Assembly (NCBI RefSeq): GCF_016785085.1
Contig: NZ_JAENHO010000006.1
Coordinates: 310,001-374,000 of the forward strand
Source: Paractinoplanes lichenicola
GTDB taxonomy: Bacteria > Actinomycetota > Actinomycetes > Mycobacteriales > Micromonosporaceae
Direction: 5' to 3'
Length of the DNA: 64,000 nt
Shown here: positions 51,077-58,390 of the stretch, one piece after another
How positions within the stretch are numbered: position 1 is the first letter of the stretch
Layout: the number at the start of each line of letters is the position of its first letter
Program-made: the position numbers and the translations under genes
The notes under the pieces: generated by a model
What the model was told of the DNA's origin: nothing
Databases searched by the model: none
What the model saw: the letters and a program-made list of their open reading frames with translations, nothing else

Positions 51077-51736
51077 ATGACCGCTGCGTCCGGCGGAGCT
51101 CAGACGGCCCGTCCCACCCGTCTGCCTCGCTCCGCGCGCCGCAAGCAGCTGCTGGCCGCCGCTCAGCAGGTCTTCGTCGCGCACGGGTATCACGCCGCCG
51201 CGATGGACGACATCGCCGAGCGCGCCGGCGTCTCCAAGCCGGTGCTCTACCAGCACTTCCCGGGCAAGCTCGAGCTCTATCTGGCGCTGCTGGACACCCA
51301 CTGCGACGCGATAATCGCCAAGGTTCGCGACGCCATGCTGGCCACCAGCGACAACAAGGACAGGGTCAAGGGCGCCGTACGGGCGTACTTCGACTTCGTC
51401 GATCACGAGAGCGAGGCGTTCCGGCTCGTCTTCGAGAGCGACCTGCGCAACGACCCGCAGGTGCGTCAGCGCGTCGAGCGGGTGGAGCAGGGCTGCATCG
51501 CCGCCGTCACCGACACGATCATCTCGGACACCAACCTGAGCTCGGACGCCGCCCAGCTGCTCGCGTCGGGCCTCGTGGGGGCGGCCGGGCAGTCCGCCCA
51601 GTACTGGCTGGCCAACGGACGGCGTACGCCTAAAGCTGAAGCCGAAGCGCTCGTAGCTGCACTTATCTGGCGCGGGATCGCCAGCTTCCCGCTCCAGGGC
51701 GGCGCATCCGGCGGAACACCGGCCGAAATCGGATAA
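51077..51736 (+). CDS. TetR-family regulator (Rv3208-like position)
   Basis: The 219-residue protein has the helix-turn-helix AMDDIAERAGVSKPVLYQHF near residues 43-62 and a TetR_C domain with YFDFVDHESEAFRLVFESDL. ATG 51077 follows CTGGAGG. It is next to DUF3107, with moeZ and DUF3152 nearby and RhlE downstream, the order of the Rv3206c-Rv3211 block in M. tuberculosis. The ligand and targets are unknown. Confidence 0.88.
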   Translation: MTAASGGAQTARPTRLPRSARRKQLLAAAQQVFVAHGYHAAAMDDIAERAGVSKPVLYQHFPGKLELYLALLDTHCDAIIAKVRDAMLATSDNKDRVKGAVRAYFDFVDHESEAFRLVFESDLRNDPQVRQRVERVEQGCIAAVTDTIISDTNLSSDAAQLLASGLVGAAGQSAQYWLANGRRTPKAEAEALVAALIWRGIASFPLQGGASGGTPAEIG

Positions 51737-51774
51737 CCTTTTCGACGGTAAGAGCCACGAAAAGGGAGGGCCCC

Positions 51775-51999
51775 GTGGAGGTCAAGATCGGCGTGCAGCA
51801 CACGCCGCGTGAGCTGGTGCTCGAGAGCGCGCAGACCCCGGCGGAGGTTGAGCAGGCCGTGGCCGAGGCGATGGCCAAGGACAGCGTGCTGTCGCTCACG
51901 GATGAGAAGGGCCGCAAGGTGATCATCCCGATCGCCAAGGTGGCGTACGTGGAGATCGCTGAGTCGAACGCTCGTCCGTTCGGTTTCACCGCGCGCTGA
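51775..51999 (+). CDS. DUF3107 protein
   Basis: This 74-residue protein starts at GTG 51775 (MEVKIGVQHTPRELVLES). It has a compact beta/alpha pattern and ends IAKVAYVEIAESNARPFGF, typical of DUF3107 (TB9.4 in M. tuberculosis). The function is unknown. It lies 38 bases downstream of the TetR gene, probably in the same transcript, and is followed by a hairpin terminator. Confidence 0.9.
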   Translation: MEVKIGVQHTPRELVLESAQTPAEVEQAVAEAMAKDSVLSLTDEKGRKVIIPIAKVAYVEIAESNARPFGFTAR

Positions 52000-52014
52000 A
52001 AATAGTTCTCCATT

Positions 52015-52060
52015 CGCCGAGGGCGCCCCTGCCAGGGGGCGTCCTCGGCGTGCTTTCGGC
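52015..52060 (+). terminator. Terminator after DUF3107
   Basis: CGCCGAGG plus GCGCCCC (52015-52029) pairs with GGGGGCGT and CCTCGGCG (52035-52050), with one mismatch, followed by TGCTTTCG. It isolates the helicase gene. Confidence 0.6.
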
Positions 52061-52268
52061 TCTGAAGTCCGCTCTGAGGTGCACGATCGTCCCGTCGGGT
52101 AGACTGGCGGCGTTGCCGTCGACGTCGATCTTCACCGATCGCCGCGGCGACCCGCGCGTGCGGCCCGCTGCGCTCTGCAAAAACTGAGCAGCGTGTGGCC
52201 CGCGCCCTATCCACACCGCGCCCCAAGACTTCCCACGGGCGCACCACGAGAGGCACCCGTAAAACTTC

Positions 52269-54131
52269 ATGACCGACATCGAGAACAACGAACCCGCTCT
52301 GGTAGCAGTAACCAACCGCGCACCCGTCCGTCCCGACAGCCCCACCTTTGCCGAGCTGGGTGTCCGGGCCGAGACCGTCGAAGCGCTGGCCAAGGCCGGC
52401 ATCAACCGGGCCTTCGCCATCCAGGAGTACGCCCTGCCGATCGCCCTGCGCGGCACCGACCTGATCGGTCAGGCGCCCACCGGCACGGGCAAGACCCTGG
52501 GCTTCGGCCTGCCCATCCTCGAGCGCGTCACGGCTCCCGGCGAGGGCGCCGACGGCCGCCCCCAGGCGCTCATCGTCGTGCCCACCCGCGAGCTGGGCCT
52601 GCAGGTGGCGCGCGACCTGGCCGCCGCGGGCAGCACCCGGGGCGTCCGCGTGCTGCCGATCTACGGCGGGGTGGCGTACGAGCCGCAGGTGGACGCGCTG
52701 AAGAAGGGCGTCGAGATCCTCGTCGGCACCCCCGGCCGCCTGCTCGACCTGGCCAAGCAGAAGCAGCTCAAGCTCGACTCGGTCAAGGCGCTGGTGCTCG
52801 ACGAGGCCGACCGCATGCTCGACCTGGGCTTCCTCGACGACGTCGAGAAGATCCTGGCCATGCTCCCCGAGAAGCGGCAGACCATGCTCTTCTCGGCGAC
52901 CATGCCCGACCCGATCGTCGCGCTGTCGCGCCGCTTCCTGAGCCACCCGGTGACGATCCACGCCGGCCACACCGCCGACAGCGGGCCGTCGCCGCTGACC
53001 AAGCAGGTCGTCTATCGCACGCACCCGCTCAACAAGGTCGAGATGGTGGCGCGCATCCTGCAGGCGCGCGACCGCGGCCTGACGATGATCTTCACGCGGA
53101 CCAAGCGGGCCGCCGACCGGCTCGCCGAAGACCTCGACTTCCGCGGTTTCGCGGTGGCCGCGGTGCACGGCGACCTCAACCAGGGCGCCCGCGAGCGCGC
53201 CCTCCGCGCGTTCCGCAGCGGCAAGATCGACGTGCTGGTGGCCACCGACGTCGCCGCCCGCGGCCTGGACGTCTCCGGCGTCACCCACGTGATCAACTTC
53301 GACTGCCCGGAAGACCCCGAGACCTACACGCACCGCATCGGCCGCACCGGCCGGGCGGGCGCAACCGGCGTCGCCGTGACCTTCGTCGACTGGGAGGACA
53401 TGCCGCGCTGGGTCCTCATCGACAAGTCGATGGGCCTGAGCATGCCGCAGCCGCCCGAGACGTATCACACCAGCCCGGCGCTCTACAGCGACCTCGACAT
53501 CCCCACCGACGTGACGAGCACGCTGCCGACCGCCGACCGCAGCCGGGCCGGCCTGTCCGCCGAGGTCGAGGAAGACCTGGGTGGCGGCAGCCGTCGTCGT
53601 CGCGAGCCCGGTGGTGGCGGACGCGGCGGGCGCGAGCGCGGCGGCCGGTCGCGGGGCGGCTCCGACTCCCCCGCCCCCTCCTCCGAGAGCGGCGACAGCG
53701 AGCGGCCCAAGCGGCAGCGGCGCCGGCGGCGGGTCGACTCCGACGTGACCCCCGAGGTGACTTCGGACGACGCTGCGGTCTCTGAGGACGCGTCTTCGGC
53801 TACGGCTGAGGAACGCCCCGCCCGTACGAGGTCCCGTCGTCGCGTGGCCACTCCGGTGTTCTCGGACGGCGACGCCGCGGTGGCTCCCGAGGCCGGCTCG
53901 GCTGACTCCGATTCCGACTCCGGCTCCGACGACTTCTCGTCCGATGACGACGAGGGCGCCGACCGGCCTCGTCGCCGTCGTCGTCGCGGTGGCCGGGGCA
54001 GCCGCGGCTCCGGTTCCGGCGCCGCATCCGCCTCCGCCTCCGAGGGCGCCGCATCCGCCTCTACCTCCGAGGGCGCCGCGCCGGCCGACATGAGCGGCGG
54101 GTCCGAGGCCGGGGTCGGCACCACGGCCTGA
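52269..54131 (+). CDS. DEAD-box RNA helicase, RhlE-like
   Basis: The 620-residue protein starts at ATG 52269. The Q motif (FAIQEYALPIAL), Walker A APTGTGKT, PTRELGLQVAR, GTPGRLLD, LVLDEADRMLD, FSATMP and HRIGRTGRAG are all present in residues 20-390. The last 190 residues are a disordered Arg/Gly, then Ser/Asp/Ala-rich tail that could bind RNA. Helicases of this type remodel RNA in ribosome assembly or cold adaptation (family knowledge). About 270 bases of leader precede it. Confidence 0.93.
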   Translation: MTDIENNEPALVAVTNRAPVRPDSPTFAELGVRAETVEALAKAGINRAFAIQEYALPIALRGTDLIGQAPTGTGKTLGFGLPILERVTAPGEGADGRPQALIVVPTRELGLQVARDLAAAGSTRGVRVLPIYGGVAYEPQVDALKKGVEILVGTPGRLLDLAKQKQLKLDSVKALVLDEADRMLDLGFLDDVEKILAMLPEKRQTMLFSATMPDPIVALSRRFLSHPVTIHAGHTADSGPSPLTKQVVYRTHPLNKVEMVARILQARDRGLTMIFTRTKRAADRLAEDLDFRGFAVAAVHGDLNQGARERALRAFRSGKIDVLVATDVAARGLDVSGVTHVINFDCPEDPETYTHRIGRTGRAGATGVAVTFVDWEDMPRWVLIDKSMGLSMPQPPETYHTSPALYSDLDIPTDVTSTLPTADRSRAGLSAEVEEDLGGGSRRRREPGGGGRGGRERGGRSRGGSDSPAPSSESGDSERPKRQRRRRRVDSDVTPEVTSDDAAVSEDASSATAEERPARTRSRRRVATPVFSDGDAAVAPEAGSADSDSDSGSDDFSSDDDEGADRPRRRRRRGGRGSRGSGSGAASASASEGAASASTSEGAAPADMSGGSEAGVGTTA

Positions 54132-54143
54132 TCCTCGTACGGG

Positions 54144-54184
54144 AAAGCCCCTTGATCCTTGCGCGGGATCGAGGGGCTTTTGCG
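54144..54184. terminator. Bidirectional intrinsic terminator
   Basis: AAAGCCCCTTGATCC (54144-54158) pairs with GGATCGAGGGGCTTT (54166-54180) with one mismatch and a 7-base loop. It ends in TTTT on the plus strand and, read on the minus strand, in TTTCCC. It serves both the helicase gene and the convergent DUF2470 gene. Confidence 0.85.
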
Positions 54185-54187
54185 TGC

Positions 54188-54487
54188 TCAGTGGCGGGGC
54201 TCGACCCCGAGGGCGGCGCAGGCCTCGCGATACATCCGGACGGCCTCGGCCCGCACCTGCCGACGCTCGGTCAGCCGCTCGGAGAACGGCACGCGGACGG
54301 GCACCTCGATGCCGTCGACCACCGCCTTGAACTCCATCGCGTCGGCGTCCAGGCCGGACATGCGGGCCGCCGTGGCCGTCGGCATGCCGCCGAGCGCCCG
54401 CACGATCAGCACGTTGTCGTCGGCGTGGTCGTCGTTCATGTGCCGGGCGATCTGATCGATCACCTCGGGCGGGAACGGATCGGTCAT
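54188..54487 (-). CDS. DUF2470 protein
   Basis: The 99-residue protein begins with PEVIDQIARHMNDDHADDNV, the usual DUF2470 start, and has a central MSGLDADAMEFKAVVDG. The domain is found at the C-terminus of HugZ-type heme-utilization proteins (family knowledge). Its place 32 bases downstream of a heme oxygenase gene supports a role in heme handling or iron release. Confidence 0.88.
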   Translation of the reverse strand: MTDPFPPEVIDQIARHMNDDHADDNVLIVRALGGMPTATAARMSGLDADAMEFKAVVDGIEVPVRVPFSERLTERRQVRAEAVRMYREACAALGVEPRH

Positions 54488-54519
54488 CGTGCCTCCCCTG
54501 CTTCGACCTTGACCTTTGA

Positions 54520-55179
54520 TCAGCCCCAGCGACTCTGCAGCTCGCCGAGCACGGCGATGTTGAGCCGGTACGCCTCGGCCACCTCGGCGATGAACTCATC
54601 CTGCTCGGCCAGGGACCAGGGCGCCGTGTCGAGCAGGCCGCGATAGTGCGTCTTGAAGGCCATCGGGTCGACGCCGTTGAAGACGAAGAAGCGGTGCCCC
54701 TCGGCGCCGGGCAAACCGTATGACTGGGCGATCGCGGGGCCCAGATATTGGCCGCCGGAGAGATCACCGATGTAGCGCGTGTATTGGTGGGCGACGAAAC
54801 CCGTGGCCGCGCGGTGGGCCACGTCACGCAAACGGGTGCAGTAGACGGTCGTGGCGTGCAACGCGAACAGGTGATCGGCCCAGCGTGGCCCGTACAGGAA
54901 GCGCAGGTCGGACTCGAGCGCGGGGAGCCGGCGCAGCTCGGGAAACAGAAACGCGCCGACCACCGGGTCGTCGGCCATCGTGGTGGCGGCCGACTCGAGC
55001 GCCTCGTAGATGAACCAGTGCTGCGCGGTCAGGTCGGCGTAGGCCTCCCAGGGCAACCGGCCGGACGCGAGCGCGTCGAGGAACCCGCTGCGCTGGGCCT
55101 CGTCGTGGTCGCCGACTGTGTTCCGGCGCACACGAACGGAGAGCCGGTCGGCTCCCGGCGGGTCGGCCATCAACGACAT
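54520..55179 (-). CDS. Biliverdin-producing heme oxygenase
   Basis: The enzyme cleaves heme to biliverdin, iron and CO. The 219-residue protein starts at ATG 55177-55179 behind GTGAGGT. It shows the helical HO-1 fold: AYADLTAQHWFIYEALE near the proximal side and RYIGDLSGGQYLGPAIAQ, the distal helix with its glycines. It forms a two-gene unit with DUF2470. No clear IdeR/Fur box was found in the upstream region. Confidence 0.92.
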   Translation of the reverse strand: MSLMADPPGADRLSVRVRRNTVGDHDEAQRSGFLDALASGRLPWEAYADLTAQHWFIYEALESAATTMADDPVVGAFLFPELRRLPALESDLRFLYGPRWADHLFALHATTVYCTRLRDVAHRAATGFVAHQYTRYIGDLSGGQYLGPAIAQSYGLPGAEGHRFFVFNGVDPMAFKTHYRGLLDTAPWSLAEQDEFIAEVAEAYRLNIAVLGELQSRWG

Positions 55180-55314
55180 CGGCAAGGCACCTCACTTCCC
55201 GGCCTATCAGCCTATCTATAGATCCACTTGCCACCGACGGCGGTCCTCACGCCGCGTGTGGGCGGGGATCTTACGCGGCGATCGTTACCGAGCGGCGCGA
55301 GGCAGAATAGAGCT

Positions 55315-56754
55315 ATGCCACAACCGCTCGACTCCGCCCTGGCCGAAGTCCGGGAACTGCTGCTGAGCCCCGGATTGACCCGTGCCGTGGCGGCCGGCCG
55401 CCGTCGCGGATTCACCCCTTCGGTGACCCGGGCCGAGCTGCGCCCGGTGACACTCAGGGGTGGCCCGCACTTGCAGATCGTGACGGACGACGGCGCCCGC
55501 CCCTTCACCCGCAACGCCGCCGCGGGCCCCGCAGCGGCGACAGCGGTCGACGAGCTGCTGGCCCAGCCGTTCGGCAACTGGCACGTCGAAACCGCGGAAG
55601 TGACGCTGCAACTCCGAGTAACCAAGAAGGGCGACGCCCAGGTTCACCGAGCCGCCGCCGCTCCCCCCGCTGCCTCCTCGGCCCCCGCCGCCGCCTCCTC
55701 CGCGCCCTCGGCCCGCGCCGCCTCCCCTTCTGCCGCGTCCTCGATCCCTGCCGCCTCTTCCACCGCTGCGACCTCCCGCTCCGCTGCCTCTTCCACCGCT
55801 GCGGCCTCCCCCTCCGTTGCCTCTTCCACCACTGCGGCCTCCCCCTCCGCTGCCTCTTCCACCACTGCGGCCTCCCCCTCCGTCGCGGCGGCCTCCCCCT
55901 CCGTCGCGGCGGCCTCCCCCTCCGTCGCGGCGGCCTCCCCCTTCGTCGCGGCCTCCCCCGGCAAGGCCCCCACCCCCTCGCAAGATCATGATCGGCAGAA
56001 GCAGTGGCTGCTCGATCCCGGCGATCCGCTGTTCCAGGTGATCGGCGGCAACGCGGCCAAGCGGCGCCAGATCGACGCGTTCCTCCGGGCGCTCGCGGCC
56101 ACGCTGCCCAAGTCGCTGCCCTCGTCGCTGCGGGTGGTCGACCTGGGCTGCGGCAACGCCTACCTGACGTTCGCGGCCTACCGATACCTGGCCGAGCGGG
56201 TCGACTCGGTGCAGGTCGTGGGAGTCGACGTCCGGGAAGATCAGCGCGTACGCAACACGGCCGTCGCCGCCTCGCTGGGCTGCGCCGAGGACGTGACGTT
56301 CGTGGCGGGCACGATCGAGGACGCGCAGCTGCCGTTCGCGCCCGACCTGGTGCTCGCCCTGCACGCCTGCGACACCGCCACCGACCAGGCCCTGGCCCGG
56401 GCCGTCGACTGGCAGGCGCAGTGGACGCTGGCCGCGCCGTGCTGCCACCACGACATCGCGGCCCAGCTCAAGGGCCGTCCGGCCCCCGCCCCGTTCGGCG
56501 AGCTGACCCGGCACGCGATCATGCGCGAGCGCTTCGCCGACGTGCTGACCGACTCGCTGCGGGCCGCGCTGCTGCGCCTGAACGGTTACAAGGTCGACGT
56601 CGTCGAGTTCATCGACTCCGCCCACACCCCGCGCAACCTGCTGCTGCGGGCCCGCCGCACCGCCGCACCGCCCACCGAGGCGCAGCGGGCGGAGTACGAG
56701 GCCCTCACCTCCGAGTGGGGCGTGACCCCGGCGTTGGAGAAGATGCTCCCGTAG
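55315..56754 (+). CDS. SAM-dependent methyltransferase with a repetitive Ala/Ser/Pro linker
   Basis: In this 479-residue protein residues 1-115 form a conserved N-terminal domain (LSPGLTRAVAAGRRRGFTPS). Residues about 116-222 are an Ala/Ser/Pro/Thr linker made of tandem repeats. Residues 225-479 hold a methyltransferase (VVDLGCGNAYLTFAAYRYL, then LALHACDTATDQALA and APCCHHDI). The catalytic half resembles the METTL25/RRNAD1-like group, in which CCHH is conserved. The target is unknown. ATG 55315 was chosen because upstream frames lack family sequence. Confidence 0.83.
   Translation: MPQPLDSALAEVRELLLSPGLTRAVAAGRRRGFTPSVTRAELRPVTLRGGPHLQIVTDDGARPFTRNAAAGPAAATAVDELLAQPFGNWHVETAEVTLQLRVTKKGDAQVHRAAAAPPAASSAPAAASSAPSARAASPSAASSIPAASSTAATSRSAASSTAAASPSVASSTTAASPSAASSTTAASPSVAAASPSVAAASPSVAAASPFVAASPGKAPTPSQDHDRQKQWLLDPGDPLFQVIGGNAAKRRQIDAFLRALAATLPKSLPSSLRVVDLGCGNAYLTFAAYRYLAERVDSVQVVGVDVREDQRVRNTAVAASLGCAEDVTFVAGTIEDAQLPFAPDLVLALHACDTATDQALARAVDWQAQWTLAAPCCHHDIAAQLKGRPAPAPFGELTRHAIMRERFADVLTDSLRAALLRLNGYKVDVVEFIDSAHTPRNLLLRARRTAAPPTEAQRAEYEALTSEWGVTPALEKMLP
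55750..55944. repeat. Coding minisatellite in the methyltransferase linker
   Basis: Four in-frame 33-base units (55750-55881) encode [A/V]ASST[A/T]A[T/A]S[R/P]S. Three 21-base units (55882-55944) encode VAAASP[S/F]. All unit lengths are multiples of three, so copy number can vary without breaking the frame. Confidence 0.9.
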
Positions 56755-56763
56755 GTCGTGGCC

Positions 56764-57801
56764 CTATTCGATCGTGGCGGTCCAGGCCGCGGTGTGCACC
56801 TGGCCGGCCACCTGGAAGTCGAAGAACATCCGGTAAGTCCCGCGGCTGGGCGCGGTCAGCCAGAACTTGACCTTGCCGTCGACCAGCGTCGCCTCCGGAT
56901 GGACGTGCACGTAGGCCAGGTCGCCCTGCCGCATCACGACCAGGTGGCCGAACGCGCCCAGATACGGGTCGAGCTTCGCGGTCTTGCCGTCGGCGCCGGT
57001 CACGGTCATCAGCAGCGGCTGGGTGGCCTGGGTGTTGGGAGTTCCCTCGTACGACACCGTGAACGTGTCCGGCTTGTCGGTCCGCCCCGGGCCGGGCAGT
57101 GCCCGTGGCGCGTAGTCGCCCGCCACGGTCAGGTCGCCGCCCAGTGTGGTGGCGATCTGCTGCCCGCCGACGATCGCGGTGAAGTCGGCGATCATGCGGT
57201 AGATCCCCGGCTCGGCCAGCGTGAGGTCGATGCCCCAGGTGCCGTCGGCCGCCATGCTGGGATGCAGATGCTGGAAGCCGGTCAGATCCCGCCGCACGAT
57301 AATCAGGTGCAGGGGTTTGTCGTGCACAACCGCGTATGTCGTGACCGGCGCCCCGCCCGCCCCGGCGACCCGGAACGCGAGCCGCTGCTTCTGCCCGGCC
57401 GCGAAACTGGTCGTCTCGGGCACCAGCGTGAGCCCGTCCGAGCTCAACGACAGGCCGCCGACTGAGGCACCCATCGGCATCGTCGTGCTGCCGGGCTGGC
57501 TGACCGTGCCGCTGGAGTTGTGCGTGTGCGGCTGGCTCTCGTCCATGACCATGCCGGGCATCGCGCCGGGGCTTTGCGTCCCGGCCGTGGGTGGGGCCGA
57601 GGCCGAGACCGTCGAGTTGTTGAGCCGGCCCAGCCCGTAGCCCGCGAACAGCACCACCACGAGCACCGCCCCGAAGGCGGCCAGCCGGAACCCGGCCCGA
57701 TCCCCCACCGGCGTCTCATCCACCGCCGTGGTCATCGGCTTTTCGTCGGTCGCCGTGGTGCCGCCGGCCGGGCGGTCGTCGCGGTGTGGGTCGTCAGGCA
57801 T
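56764..57801 (-). CDS. Membrane-anchored cupredoxin-like/YHYH-type protein of the copper operon
   Basis: The 345-residue protein has a single N-terminal anchor (FGAVLVVVLFAGYGLG). A Met/His-rich stretch follows (GAMPGMVMDESQPHTHN), then two beta-domain repeats with His-rich loops (DLTGFQHLHPSMAADGTW and DLAYVHVHPEATLVDGKV). The Met/His content fits extracellular copper binding. It overlaps copZ by 8 bases and ends the csoR-copZ operon, so copper handling is likely. The exact family name is uncertain. Confidence 0.75.
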   Translation of the reverse strand: MPDDPHRDDRPAGGTTATDEKPMTTAVDETPVGDRAGFRLAAFGAVLVVVLFAGYGLGRLNNSTVSASAPPTAGTQSPGAMPGMVMDESQPHTHNSSGTVSQPGSTTMPMGASVGGLSLSSDGLTLVPETTSFAAGQKQRLAFRVAGAGGAPVTTYAVVHDKPLHLIIVRRDLTGFQHLHPSMAADGTWGIDLTLAEPGIYRMIADFTAIVGGQQIATTLGGDLTVAGDYAPRALPGPGRTDKPDTFTVSYEGTPNTQATQPLLMTVTGADGKTAKLDPYLGAFGHLVVMRQGDLAYVHVHPEATLVDGKVKFWLTAPSRGTYRMFFDFQVAGQVHTAAWTATIE

Positions 57802-58006
57802 TCGCGAGCTCGTAGCCGGCCTCGTCCACCGCGGCCCGCACCGCCTCGTCCTCGAGCGGGGCGTCGCTGGTCACCGTGACCGCGCCGGAGGCGAGGTCGA
57901 CCTGCACGGCGTCGACACCCGGAAGGGCGGACAACTCCCCGGTCACCGCCTGCACGCAGTGCCCACAGGTCATGCCGGTCACGGTGTAGGTGCTGGTCAC
58001 AGCCAT
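57794..58006 (-). CDS. copZ: Copper chaperone CopZ-like
   Basis: In this 70-residue heavy-metal-associated domain the metal site is GMTCGHC (Cys14, Cys17), followed by the beta-alpha-beta pattern ending VDEAGYELANA. It would carry Cu(I) in the cytoplasm. It is 21 bases downstream of csoR and overlaps the anchored protein gene. Confidence 0.93.
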   Translation of the reverse strand: MAVTSTYTVTGMTCGHCVQAVTGELSALPGVDAVQVDLASGAVTVTSDAPLEDEAVRAAVDEAGYELANA

Positions 58007-58027
58007 GGCAGTAAGCCTCCGGAGCGC

Positions 58028-58333
58028 TCAGGAACGGACGAGTCTGGCGATCGCGTCCGACGCCTCTTTGACCTTGGCCGTCGGGTCCCCGGCTCGCGCC
58101 GCGTCGACGACGCAGTGGGCCAGGTGATCCTCGAGCAGCCCGACCGCCACCGCCTGCAATGCGCTCTTGGCGGCCGAGATCTGCGTCAGCACATCGATGC
58201 AATACGTGTCTTCGTCGACCATCCGCTGGAGCCCACGGATCTGCCCCTCGATGCGCCTGAGGCGCCCGAGCAGTGCCGCCTTGTCCCCCGAATAGCCATG
58301 CGGACCGTGCTGCGGCGTCGACTCATCGGACAT
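58028..58333 (-). CDS. csoR: Copper-sensing repressor CsoR
   Basis: The 101-residue all-helical repressor starts at ATG 58331-58333. The DNA-contact segment RLRRIEGQIRGLQRMVDED is intact. The copper ligands Cys45 (TYCIDVLTQ), His70 and Cys74 (DHLAHC) give the Cys-His-Cys set that distinguishes CsoR from nickel and formaldehyde sensors. It would release the operon promoter on binding Cu(I). A pseudo-palindrome lies 10 bases upstream. Confidence 0.93.
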   Translation of the reverse strand: MSDESTPQHGPHGYSGDKAALLGRLRRIEGQIRGLQRMVDEDTYCIDVLTQISAAKSALQAVAVGLLEDHLAHCVVDAARAGDPTAKVKEASDAIARLVRS

Positions 58334-58342
58334 GACGCCAGC

Positions 58343-58359
58343 ATACCCCCTCCCCGTAT
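58343..58359. promoter_or_regulatory. Candidate CsoR operator
   Basis: ATAC and GTAT flank a C-rich core (ATACCCCCTCCCCGTAT), the GC-tract pseudo-inverted-repeat type bound by CsoR proteins. It is directly upstream of csoR. Confidence 0.5.
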
Positions 58360-58390
58360 CCATCCCGCCACGCCCCCGACCGGGACAGGC

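Noticed and set aside
51663..54827. Open frame of more than 1,000 codons on the minus strand opposite the RhlE gene
   Set aside because: The plus strand holds all helicase motifs in order. The minus-strand frame crosses three real genes and terminators and has no recognisable domain.
55185..55260. Iron box (IdeR/DmdR) upstream of heme oxygenase
   Set aside because: ATCTATAGAT and GATAGG stretches are present, but no sequence fits the TTAGGTTAG-type palindrome.
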